DNA from: Candidatus Gastranaerophilales bacterium
GTDB lineage: Bacteria > Cyanobacteriota > Vampirovibrionia > Gastranaerophilales > Gastranaerophilaceae
Length of the DNA stretch: 64,000 bases
Direction of reading: 5' to 3'
Assembly: GCA_944325515.1 (NCBI GenBank)
Contig: CALVAO010000002.1
Location: 62,001 to 126,000, forward strand
The stretch's first letter is position 1; each line of letters opens with the position of its first letter. This document shows positions 34,331 to 43,657 of the stretch, piece by piece. The notes under the pieces are model-generated. The model worked only from the letters and a program-made list of their open reading frames with translations. It was not told the DNA's origin and did no database searches. Both the position numbers and the translations under genes were made by a program.

Positions 34331-35269
34331 ATGAAAATAGCACCTATTAGTAATTCTACTATTAATCCAGTGAAGAAAGCTCCGAGCTTTCAAGGAGTAA
34401 CAACAGATTATAAGGTTTATCTAGGTAAAAATGATTTGAAAAACAACAGCTACTGGCATAAAAATTCAAGTGTAGAAAATGCCGTAGGAGCTTTCCACGC
34501 TAATTATACCGGCAAAGCATATTTTGCAGCACCGATGGAATATGTCGGCGATGCAATAAAAGATAAGGTTGATTTTGTTGTTTATGATAATGAACCTGCT
34601 TATCCGGCATTGAGAGAAGTTAAAGAAAATTATACAGGCGAATTAAGAAAAGATTTTAAAAAAGATTTTGAAGAAGTAAGAGAATATTTTTATCGTCGTG
34701 AAATGGGCGGTTTTGCAAATGTTGAAGAAGCAAAAGCCAGACAAACAGAAGCTGCTGAACTTACCGGATTTTATGACAGAGCAGGGGATGCAAGATATAG
34801 AAAAGAAACTTTAGAAGACAATGTTGCAAAATTAAATACACAGATTTCGGAAAAAGAAAAAGAAATTAAAACTCTTGGAGAATCTCTTAATGAAACGATT
34901 GCTCACAAAGAGATTTTAGAGCAAAAACATGAAAATTATGTTCAAAAAGATGTAAAATATGGTGAATTAAAAAAACTTGCAGCACAAACTATAGATAAAG
35001 ATAAGAACGAAGTAGATTTTGTAAATTCTCAAATCAATAAAATGAAAGAAAAAATTGCTGAATGCAAAAAAGGTATTCAAAACTGTATTAATGCGATAGA
35101 TAAAATTAATCAAAACCTTGTTACTAAAAAAGCAGAAAAAATTGCATTAGAACAAGAAAAAAGCAAAAAGAAAGTTCAGATTAGGAACATAATCGATAAA
35201 GAATTGGCTCCTAAATTTAATGAGTTGTTGGAATTTTGCCGTAACAAAGGCGTAAAAATTAAATGGTAA
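34331..35269 (+). CDS. Unknown coiled-coil protein with N-terminal FxG motif
   Basis: This is a 312-aa protein. AAAGGAGG sits 5 bases before the ATG, an unusually strong site. The N-terminus reads MKIAPISNSTINP, then PSFQGVTTDY. Residues 30-150 are a mixed, Tyr-rich domain. Residues about 160-295 are a long Lys/Glu coiled coil (for example LNTQISEKEKEIKTLGESL). No signal peptide, membrane segment or enzyme motif. The following gene at 35285 starts 16 bases later with a similar N-terminus, so they are an operon and possibly act together. Confidence 0.8.
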   Translation: MKIAPISNSTINPVKKAPSFQGVTTDYKVYLGKNDLKNNSYWHKNSSVENAVGAFHANYTGKAYFAAPMEYVGDAIKDKVDFVVYDNEPAYPALREVKENYTGELRKDFKKDFEEVREYFYRREMGGFANVEEAKARQTEAAELTGFYDRAGDARYRKETLEDNVAKLNTQISEKEKEIKTLGESLNETIAHKEILEQKHENYVQKDVKYGELKKLAAQTIDKDKNEVDFVNSQINKMKEKIAECKKGIQNCINAIDKINQNLVTKKAEKIALEQEKSKKKVQIRNIIDKELAPKFNELLEFCRNKGVKIKW

Positions 35270-35284
35270 GAGGAGGTTTAAGAT

Positions 35285-36163
35285 ATGAAAATTAATGCAA
35301 TAAATACAACAAATTTTAAAGGATTATTTACAGATAAGACTGCTCAAAACGGCGGTAATTGGCGTATGGAATACAGTCCTTACAGTTGGGAAAGCAATAA
35401 TACTTCTAAAATGGCAAATAAAAAGAAAGTTGATGTATATTCATCCTATCTGCCGGATAATGAAGAAATTTATACTAAATTTTCTGAAACTGCAGAAAAT
35501 TCAAAAGATATTTTAGGAACAGAATCTTATTATAAACGCTCAGATGGTAAAATGCGCAGAACAATAACAGAAGTACCTGCAATGAACAGAGAAGAATCAT
35601 TAAAGGTACAAAATAAAAAGTATGATGCATTTCTTGAGATGAAAAAAGAAGAATTCAGCAGACTTAGAAACAACGTTACCGGTATAACAGATAAGGTTGA
35701 TAATAGTGTTACTGATTTTAGAAAATATGCGGCAGACGTTCCGCTAGGTTTCTTTACTGCAGCATATGACAGACGATATGCAGTTAATCAAATGAGTAAA
35801 GAATTTGATACAGTCCTTGATTCTGCAAAAAATGCATACACCAATTTTCTTGATTATGATAAATTAAGAATATCAGCTGATAACGTACGCAGTGTTCAAA
35901 AACGCAATGCAGAAGAAATAGATAAACTGGCAAATCTCAGAAAAGCAGGACAGCTTATTGATATCAGCCGCCGTGACATTAATGATGCTGATAAACCGCT
36001 TATTGAAAATCTAAAACACGGATTTAATACAATCAGATCTAAATTCGTATGTTTACCGCACAGACTTATTTCAATGGATGAGGTTATGCGTACACTAGGA
36101 CGTGCTGCAGAAGTGCCGGATAATAAACAGTTGATTATTGACTATATTAAAAGACTTATATAA
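35285..36163 (+). CDS. Unknown protein with N-terminal FxG motif
   Basis: This is a 292-aa protein. AGAGGAGG precedes the ATG. The N-terminus MKINAINTTNFKGLFTDK matches the MKI...F-[K/R/Q]-G pattern of the upstream gene. Residues about 20-60 are Trp/Tyr/Asn-rich. The remainder is charged and helical with no membrane segment, and includes YAADVPLGFFTAAYDRRYAV at about 149-168. Function not recognised. It is the second gene of a pair with the coiled-coil gene at 34331. Confidence 0.8.
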   Translation: MKINAINTTNFKGLFTDKTAQNGGNWRMEYSPYSWESNNTSKMANKKKVDVYSSYLPDNEEIYTKFSETAENSKDILGTESYYKRSDGKMRRTITEVPAMNREESLKVQNKKYDAFLEMKKEEFSRLRNNVTGITDKVDNSVTDFRKYAADVPLGFFTAAYDRRYAVNQMSKEFDTVLDSAKNAYTNFLDYDKLRISADNVRSVQKRNAEEIDKLANLRKAGQLIDISRRDINDADKPLIENLKHGFNTIRSKFVCLPHRLISMDEVMRTLGRAAEVPDNKQLIIDYIKRLI

Positions 36164-36193
36164 TTAGTCAATATTGTACAACTGTAGCTTTTT

Positions 36194-36231
36194 AATTCCT
36201 CCTAATCATATAAACTTGTTTAGGAGGAATT
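36194..36231 (+). promoter_or_regulatory. 12-bp hairpin that buries the thioredoxin ribosome-binding site
   Basis: AATTCCTCCTAA (36194-36205) pairs perfectly with TTAGGAGGAATT (36220-36231) around a 14-base loop. The right arm contains AGGAGG, the Shine-Dalgarno for ATG 36236, and is followed directly by T residues. It may be a terminator of the upstream operon, a translation switch, or both. Confidence 0.75.
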
Positions 36232-36235
36232 TTTT

Positions 36236-36532
36236 ATGTTAAAACAACTCAATAAAGAAAACTTTAATGAAGAAACAAAATCCGGTTTAAAACTTGTAGA
36301 ATTTTTTGCTCCCTGGTGTGGATATTGTAAAAAACAACAGGCAGAACTTGAAAAAATGGATAAGATTTGGATAGGACAGCTTAATACGGATGAAGACGCT
36401 GAAATAGCCGTACGCTATGGCATACATTCGTTTCCGACATTTTTAATATTCAGTAACGGAAAAGAAGTTGAGCGGTTTAGCGGGTATAGAAATAAATTTG
36501 ATTTAGCAGACAAAATTATGAAATATGTTTAG
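36236..36532 (+). CDS. Thioredoxin-like protein
   Basis: This is a 98-aa protein, slightly shorter than standard thioredoxin. The redox site WCGYC replaces the usual WCGPC, and the cis-proline loop SFPTFLIF is present. No signal peptide, so it is cytosolic. CGYC suggests a different redox potential from classical thioredoxin. It lies 9 bases upstream of a DJ-1-like gene, and the two probably act in thiol or carbonyl stress. Its ribosome-binding site lies in the 3' arm of a 12-bp hairpin. Confidence 0.93.
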   Translation: MLKQLNKENFNEETKSGLKLVEFFAPWCGYCKKQQAELEKMDKIWIGQLNTDEDAEIAVRYGIHSFPTFLIFSNGKEVERFSGYRNKFDLADKIMKYV

Positions 36533-36541
36533 GAGATAAAA

Positions 36542-37225
36542 ATGAAAAACTTGCTTATAATAACAACGAATTATTCCGGTTGTGAATGCAATGCCCCTTA
36601 TTGTAATTGCATACAAAATACGGGGGTCTATTTAGAAGAATTTGCGGTTCCGTACCTTGTGTTTCAAAAATCTAATATAAATGTTACAGTTGCAAGCCCG
36701 TTAGGAGGTCTTTCTCCAGTGGATGAGAATTCTATGTCCTGTTCTAATCCGGAAGAATGGGACGATTGTATAAAAATTTTACGCAAGACCAAAAAATTAT
36801 CTGAAATAAATCCGGAAGAATTCGATGGTGTATATTTCCCCGGCGGTCATGGTCCAATGTTTGATTTAGCCGAAAACGATGAAGTAAAACAAACAGTAGA
36901 ATATTTTTTTAACAGCGAAAAACTGGTAAGTGCTGTATGTCATGGTCCTGCAGGTTTAATTAATGCTAAAAATAAAGATGGAAAATCAATTTTTGATAAA
37001 AAATTTGTAACCTGTTTTACAAATGAAGAAGAAGGAATTGTAAAATTAAAAGAGCTGGTTCCTTTTCTTCTGGAAACAAGGATTCGTGAACTCGGCGCAA
37101 ACTTTATTGCAGAAAAACCCTGGGCTGAGCATGTAGAAGTTGACGGGAATTTAATAACAGGACAAAACCAGAATTCAGCACTGTTAATTGCAGAAAAAAT
37201 CGTTGAATATTTTTATCGCAGCTAA
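36542..37225 (+). CDS. DJ-1/PfpI-family protein (Hsp31-like)
   Basis: This is a 227-aa protein of the class I glutamine-amidotransferase-like fold. The nucleophile elbow VCHGPAGL (about 137-144), the upstream GVYLEE glutamate and FPGGHGPMFDL are the Hsp31/GlxIII-like signatures. Such proteins act as glyoxalase III, deglycase or chaperone. Extra cysteines near the N-terminus (CECNAPYCNC) are unusual for the family and might be redox-active, which fits the thioredoxin gene just upstream. AGGAGATAAAA precedes the ATG. A 17-bp palindrome follows. Confidence 0.9.
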   Translation: MKNLLIITTNYSGCECNAPYCNCIQNTGVYLEEFAVPYLVFQKSNINVTVASPLGGLSPVDENSMSCSNPEEWDDCIKILRKTKKLSEINPEEFDGVYFPGGHGPMFDLAENDEVKQTVEYFFNSEKLVSAVCHGPAGLINAKNKDGKSIFDKKFVTCFTNEEEGIVKLKELVPFLLETRIRELGANFIAEKPWAEHVEVDGNLITGQNQNSALLIAEKIVEYFYRS

Positions 37226-37252
37226 TTTATATTAAATTCACTTTTGTTTAGT

Positions 37253-37287
37253 TTAATGTAACACAATTAATAATTGTGTTACATTAA
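37253..37287. terminator. 17-bp palindrome between convergent genes
   Basis: 37253-37269 (TTAATGTAACACAATTA) and 37271-37287 are exact reverse complements with one central base. There is no long U tract. Its place between the DJ-1-like gene (+) and fabH (-) favours a shared terminator; a protein-binding dyad is the alternative. Confidence 0.65.
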
Positions 37288-37367
37288 TTCAGAATTTTCA
37301 CATTACGACAGATTTGCTTAATACCAACAAATTTCACTATCCGTAAATTTTTCCTGCTAGTATCTTT

Positions 37368-38378
37368 TTAGCAGATACCTTCTCTAAGCCTTACAATAGC
37401 ACCGCCCCAGGTCATACCTGCGCCAAAGCCGCACAATACTGCAGTTGTGTCGAGTTTAACCTTGCCTTTTTCTACGCTCTCGGCTAAAGCTATCGGAATT
37501 GAAGCTGCTGAAGTATTTCCGTAATATTTAATATTTGTTACTACTTTATCGTCAGAATAACCTAATCTTTCTTGAACAGCTTGAATAATTCTTATATTAG
37601 CTTGGTGCGGAATAAGATAATCAATATCCTCCGCCTTCATGCCGGCATTAGTGATAAGATTTTCCACATAATGCGGAAGAATTTTGGCAACAAATGCATA
37701 AACCCCTTTTCCGTTCATTCGGATTCCTTGCGGTTTTGGTTCATACTGTTCGACCAGCGGACAGTTTTTGCCGTCAAAAGAAAGCTCGATTAATTCTCCG
37801 AAACTTCCGTCAGATTTAATGTCTATAGCGATAACATCGTCTACTCCGTCATCAGAAGCCGTAACAACCATCGCTCCGGCGCCGTCGCCGAACAAAATAG
37901 AAGTCGCTCTGTCCTCCCAGTTAACAAGGCGGGAATTGTTATCTGTTGCAACTATTAAAATCTTTTTATACATGCCTGATGCTATATAAGCTTTCGCAAT
38001 ACTTAAGCCATAAATCAAACCGGTGCAGGCAGCAGTAATATCAAATGCCGGCACTTGAGTTTTAATACCGAGTCTTGTTTGGATATGACATGCAATTGCA
38101 GGATATAAATCCGGCGGTGCAGAAGAGGCTGCAAGAATTAAATCAATATCATCAGGTGCCATTTTTGCTTTCTCTAAAGCCTTTTGAGCGGCTTCAAAGC
38201 CCAAATCAATAGCATTTTGTTCACCGGATACAACACGTCTTTCTTTTATACCTGTTCTTGTATAAATCCATTCATCAGATGTTTCATACAATTTTGTTAA
38301 ATCATCATTTGTTATAACAGTTTCCGGCAGGCTGTAACCAACGCCTGCTATTCTCAAAGGAATAATACTTTTGTCCAT
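37368..38378 (-). CDS. fabH: 3-oxoacyl-ACP synthase III (FabH)
   Basis: This is a 336-aa protein from ATG 38378 (a TTG lies one codon upstream). It starts fatty-acid chains by condensing acyl-CoA with malonyl-ACP. The catalytic Cys in TAACTGLIYG, the His in PHQANIRI and the Asn in YYGNTSAAS are all present. It begins 12 bases after the plsX stop, as in the common rpmF-plsX-fabH cluster. Confidence 0.97.
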   Translation of the reverse strand: MDKSIIPLRIAGVGYSLPETVITNDDLTKLYETSDEWIYTRTGIKERRVVSGEQNAIDLGFEAAQKALEKAKMAPDDIDLILAASSAPPDLYPAIACHIQTRLGIKTQVPAFDITAACTGLIYGLSIAKAYIASGMYKKILIVATDNNSRLVNWEDRATSILFGDGAGAMVVTASDDGVDDVIAIDIKSDGSFGELIELSFDGKNCPLVEQYEPKPQGIRMNGKGVYAFVAKILPHYVENLITNAGMKAEDIDYLIPHQANIRIIQAVQERLGYSDDKVVTNIKYYGNTSAASIPIALAESVEKGKVKLDTTAVLCGFGAGMTWGGAIVRLREGIC

Positions 38379-38389
38379 CAATTCCGTCC

Positions 38390-39445
38390 TTATCCTTCTA
38401 TTGATTCTGAAATCTTGCTGTTAACACCTGTTTCAACAGCTTCTTTCGCTACTCTTACGGCATTTTTAATTGCATATGCACTGCTTCTTCCATGCGAAAT
38501 TACGGTAATACCTTTAACTCCTAAAAGCAAAGCTCCGCCGAATTCTTCATAATTAATTTTTTCATAAATTCTTTTCATAAACGGTTTTGCAAGAAGTCCT
38601 ATCAGCATACCTAAAAAGTCTGATTTAAACTCACTCTTAATCATTTTGAATAATAAAGATGAAGTTCCTTCGGTAACCTTAAGAACAACGTTACCGACAA
38701 AACCATCGCAAATAACTACATCGCAAAGGTTAAGGAATAATTCTCTTCCTTCAATATTACCCATAAAGTTAAACTTTTCTTTTTCTTCTTCAAGAAGATT
38801 ATAAGTACTTTGTGCAAGCTCATTGCCTTTTCCGGCTTCTTCACCGATATTTAAAACACCAACGCGGGGTCTTTCTATTCCTAAAACATTTTTAGAGAAT
38901 GTCATACCCATAATCGCAAATTGTCTGAGCATTTGCGGAGTACAATTGCTGTTTGCACCGGCATCAATAATTACAATCGGTTTTTTCATTGTAGGAAGAG
39001 TTACGGCAATCGCCGGTCTGTCAATTCCAGGGATTCTACCCAATCCAAACAGGCTTGATGCCATAGCAGCTCCGGTAGAACCTGCTGCAACAAGAGCATC
39101 AGAGCTGCCTGTTGCAACCGAATTTACCGTTAATACTATTGAAGAGTTTTTCTTTTTACGAATAGCCTGCCCCGGGGCTTCTCCCATTTCAATAATCTCC
39201 GATGCGTGGGTTATTTTTATATCTAGAGATTTCACATCTATTCTTACTCGTCTTTTTCTTCCGATTTTTCCGCATTCAGACAGAAATCCTTCTTGCTGAA
39301 TTACTTCAAGACAATGTTCAATTCTATCCTGTTTTCCGACCAATTCAAGCGCTACGCCGTAATCAGCCGCTGCCCATACTGCACCTGCTACTATTTCAAA
39401 AGGAGCGCGATCGCCGCCCATTGCATCTATAGCTATTCTTGTCAT
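38390..39445 (-). CDS. plsX: Phosphate acyltransferase PlsX
   Basis: This is a 351-aa protein that converts acyl-ACP to acyl-phosphate, the acyl donor for phospholipid synthesis through PlsY. The N-terminus IAIDAMGGDRAPFEIV and the later GAPGQAIRKKKNSS-like and DAGANSNC segments are family signatures. The length is typical. It sits between rpmF and fabH, a conserved order that couples lipid to ribosome supply. Confidence 0.96.
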   Translation of the reverse strand: MTRIAIDAMGGDRAPFEIVAGAVWAAADYGVALELVGKQDRIEHCLEVIQQEGFLSECGKIGRKRRVRIDVKSLDIKITHASEIIEMGEAPGQAIRKKKNSSIVLTVNSVATGSSDALVAAGSTGAAMASSLFGLGRIPGIDRPAIAVTLPTMKKPIVIIDAGANSNCTPQMLRQFAIMGMTFSKNVLGIERPRVGVLNIGEEAGKGNELAQSTYNLLEEEKEKFNFMGNIEGRELFLNLCDVVICDGFVGNVVLKVTEGTSSLLFKMIKSEFKSDFLGMLIGLLAKPFMKRIYEKINYEEFGGALLLGVKGITVISHGRSSAYAIKNAVRVAKEAVETGVNSKISESIEG

Positions 39446-39473
39446 CTTCCTCTTCCCTTTATTATTATAGATA

Positions 39474-39845
39474 CTAAGCTTCCGGCTTTTCTTCAGATGT
39501 TTCAGCTTCTTCTGCTTTAACTTCTTCTTCAGCCTTTACTTCTTCAACTTTTTCTTCAACTACAGCTTCTTCTGCTTTAGCTTCTTCAACCTTTGCTTCA
39601 GCTTTTTTTGTTGATTTTTTTGTTTTCTTTGCTTCTTTTACTTCTGCTTTTGCATCTTCAACAAAACCTTCTGCTTTTCTTGAAACAACTTTGCCTTTAT
39701 AAGTTCCGCAAGCTGTGCAAACTGTATGAGTTAAAACTTTTGCTCCGCAATTAGGACATGTTGTTAATTCCGGTTTTGATGCTTTCCAGTTTGATCTTCT
39801 TTTTCCTTGAGCGCTGTGCCCTGTTCTTTTCTTTGGTACTGCCAT
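39474..39845 (-). CDS. rpmF: Ribosomal protein L32 with a long charged C-terminal extension
   Basis: This is a 123-aa protein, about twice the normal L32 length. Residues 1-60 are a standard zinc-ribbon L32 (MAVPKKRTGHSAQGKRRSNW, CPNCGAKVLTHTVCTACG). Residues 61-123 are an added low-complexity tail made of Lys, Glu and Ala (EVKEAKKTKKSTKKAE..., then EEKVEEVKAEEE). The tail is not part of the known L32 fold and is acidic overall, which is odd for a ribosomal protein. It lies between yceD and plsX as usual. Confidence 0.93.
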   Translation of the reverse strand: MAVPKKRTGHSAQGKRRSNWKASKPELTTCPNCGAKVLTHTVCTACGTYKGKVVSRKAEGFVEDAKAEVKEAKKTKKSTKKAEAKVEEAKAEEAVVEEKVEEVKAEEEVKAEEAETSEEKPEA

Positions 39846-39886
39846 TTTCTTAAACTTCCTTTCTAAATACTACTTATATTATCGGG

Positions 39887-40384
39887 TTATTTATCTTTTT
39901 CAATACGGATATTTTTAAAGACATCCATTCTGCTGTCGTGAGGTTGCATTTCTTCATCAGATACAAATAATCCCTCATTACAATTTATACCACAAACTTT
40001 TTTATTTGGTAACTGTAATATTACAGATTGATACAATAAGTCATAAACATCTATTTCTTTTGCACCGTTTAAATCTGTAATGAACTGTCCGGACTGGAGT
40101 TCCACCTCTTGAGCATATTCATCGAAAAGCGAATATTTTGCATAAGTTTCATCTATATCAAACTCCAACCTGTAATCAAATTTATTAAGACATCTGTCAC
40201 ATTCAAGAGTAATAATACCGGATGCATGTCCTTTTACTTCTATAAAACCGCCTAGAGATTTCAGAACAAGATTAGCAGTTATATTACAATTATCCAGCTC
40301 TTGAATTTCACCGCTAAACTCGTAATCAAGAGTTTTATCCGGCTCACGTTCAATATCTTCAATTAAAACCTTATATGTTGACAT
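39887..40384 (-). CDS. YceD/DUF177-family protein
   Basis: This is a 165-aa protein. The family motif LECDRCLNKFDY (C-x2-C) and the later VCGINC pair form the probable metal site. DUF177 proteins are nearly always upstream of rpmF and have been linked to 23S rRNA accumulation. The order here (yceD-rpmF-plsX-fabH on the minus strand) is the conserved one. The exact molecular activity of the family is not settled. Confidence 0.92.
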   Translation of the reverse strand: MSTYKVLIEDIEREPDKTLDYEFSGEIQELDNCNITANLVLKSLGGFIEVKGHASGIITLECDRCLNKFDYRLEFDIDETYAKYSLFDEYAQEVELQSGQFITDLNGAKEIDVYDLLYQSVILQLPNKKVCGINCNEGLFVSDEEMQPHDSRMDVFKNIRIEKDK

Positions 40385-40414
40385 TTTAATTCCTGTATCA
40401 CCTATGTATTGCCA

Positions 40415-40660
40415 TTATGCGTACGGCTCTTCCTGTAATACAAGTCCTGCCATTTGAGTAGAAACAAAGCACAACTTCTTAATCGGTCCTATAGGTTCCT
40501 TTTCTACAAGTACCGGTGTAGGGCTCTTCATCAGCTGTTTTAATTCCGCATAAACAGCTTGAGGATTATCAAAATACATTACAACAGGAGTTGCAGAACC
40601 TTTTAAAAAAAGGATTACAGCCTGTCTTGTTTTTTGAGGCGTATTAAATTGTTGAACCAT
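40415..40660 (-). CDS. Conserved-looking small protein upstream of yceD
   Basis: This is an 81-aa protein. It starts MVQQFNTPQKTRQAVILFL with GGAGA-type purines before the ATG. The sequence alternates strands and one helix (DNPQAVYAELKQLMKS), with an apolar C-terminal half (KLCFVSTQMAGLVLQEE). There is no membrane segment. It leads the yceD-rpmF-plsX-fabH group with a 30-base gap, so it may be co-expressed with ribosome and lipid genes. Function not recognised. Confidence 0.75.
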   Translation of the reverse strand: MVQQFNTPQKTRQAVILFLKGSATPVVMYFDNPQAVYAELKQLMKSPTPVLVEKEPIGPIKKLCFVSTQMAGLVLQEEPYA

Positions 40661-40755
40661 TTTGAATCTCCTTTTTTTTGTACTGTATTATTATAGTATA
40701 AAATTATACGCGTGACAAAGAAATAAAAGAAATACGAAATAAGTTTAAGCGTTTA

Positions 40756-41079
40756 TTATATTTTATTATAATAAGCATACAAAAGTTTTTCTTTTAGCAT
40801 TCCGGTTTTACTGCACAGCACTCTGCCAAAAGCTTTAAGTTCTGCTGTAAAACTTTTGCCTAAGGCTTCTTCTTTTTCAAATTTATCTATCGCGTCTGCA
40901 TATTCCCTTTCATTTTTCATAAATCTTATATTATGCACACGCGCTTTTGCCTCTCTATACATATCATCATAAAAAAGAGCCAGCTCTCTATTATGCTGAT
41001 TGCTGTATAGTCTGGATAAATTTCTATATGTTTGTTTTCCTCTACATTGAATACTGTTTCCCTGCACAGATATATTCAT
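40756..41079 (-). CDS. Unknown small basic protein with an FxG-like N-terminus
   Basis: This is a 107-aa protein. The N-terminus MNISVQGNSIQCRGKQTYRN echoes the short x-Q/R-G motifs of other unknown proteins here. The remainder is helical and Arg/Lys-rich (for example ELALFYDDMYREAKARVHN). No signal peptide or membrane segment. AAGGTG lies 6 bases before the ATG. It is divergent from the tsaC gene. No known family. Confidence 0.7.
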   Translation of the reverse strand: MNISVQGNSIQCRGKQTYRNLSRLYSNQHNRELALFYDDMYREAKARVHNIRFMKNEREYADAIDKFEKEEALGKSFTAELKAFGRVLCSKTGMLKEKLLYAYYNKI

Positions 41080-41214
41080 AATACACCTTGTTAATTTTAT
41101 TGTTGTATTATAATATAAAAATTAGGAATTACAATAAATCAAGGAGAATAAAATATAGAATGGATAAGTTTTGATAACCGTAAAACTTAAACATTTCCAT
41201 TCTAAACTGTAATT

Positions 41215-41787
41215 ATGTTAAATCAAATTAATGAAGTACTAAAAAATGACGGTGTAATAGCATATGTAACAGATACAGTCTGGGGGCTCGGCTGCCTGCC
41301 TTCAAGTGAAAAAGCCGTAAAAAGAATTTATGAAATAAAACACCGTGACGGGAAAAAACCTTTAATTTTAATGAGTGATGAATTTTATAATTTATTTGAA
41401 TATCTAAAACAGCCAATAGAAAAAGAAGCGCAAAAATTAATAAAGAAATATTTTCCCGGTGCATTAACTCTGGTATTAGAAAAGTCTGAAAAAACTCCGG
41501 ATTATATAACTTCTTCGCTTCCGACGGTAGGCGTAAGAATTCCGGATAACAAAACTTTCGCGGATATTTGCAGGAATATAGAAGGACGTGTACTTGCAAC
41601 AACAAGCGCCAATTTATCCGGAGAGCCGCCGGCTTTAAGCTATGAAGAAGCCGTAAAATATATCGGAGATAAAGTAGATTTAGTCATTCCGGATTATGGT
41701 TATACAGCTAAGGGAAAAGCCTCAACAGTAGCCGGTTTCAAAGAAGGAAAAACCATAATCTACAGACAGGGTGAAGTTGAATTATAA
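41215..41787 (+). CDS. tsaC: Threonylcarbamoyl-AMP synthase, TsaC/YrdC type
   Basis: This is a 190-aa protein of the short TsaC type, lacking the Sua5 C-terminal domain. It makes threonylcarbamoyl-AMP for the t6A modification at position 37 of ANN-decoding tRNAs. VTDTVWGLGC, KHRDGKKPLILM and TTSANLSGE are the family motifs lining the ATP/threonine pocket. A start at 41215 has no strong ribosome-binding site. A GC-rich terminator follows. Confidence 0.94.
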   Translation: MLNQINEVLKNDGVIAYVTDTVWGLGCLPSSEKAVKRIYEIKHRDGKKPLILMSDEFYNLFEYLKQPIEKEAQKLIKKYFPGALTLVLEKSEKTPDYITSSLPTVGVRIPDNKTFADICRNIEGRVLATTSANLSGEPPALSYEEAVKYIGDKVDLVIPDYGYTAKGKASTVAGFKEGKTIIYRQGEVEL

Positions 41788-41820
41788 GTACCAAAGTCAA
41801 CATGACAGAGTACAAAAGAG

Positions 41821-41854
41821 GGCGGGTTTGGTAGTAAAAACTACCAAACCCGCC
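41821..41854. terminator. 15-bp GC-rich hairpin
   Basis: GGCGGGTTTGGTAGT (41821-41835) pairs perfectly with 41840-41854 around AAAA. It lies between tsaC (+) and groEL (-) and probably ends both transcripts, although a U tract is weak. Confidence 0.8.
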
Positions 41855-41973
41855 TATAATATATCTATGCACATTCTGTGAAATCAAAGATTTCTACACA
41901 GCAATCATTTAGTTTTCCCCTTAGTTCACGGGCTTACAACCGCGGAATTCGGGTTCCACTATGGTACTGCATT

Positions 41974-43626
<1,653 letters not shown>

Positions 43627-43657
43627 TTATATTCCTTTCGTTATTTTTTTTATAATA

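Noticed and set aside
41875-41973. Terminator hairpin directly after groEL
   Set aside because: GTGGAA and TTCCGC can pair over 6 bases only, without a U tract; the 15-bp hairpin at 41821-41854 is much stronger.
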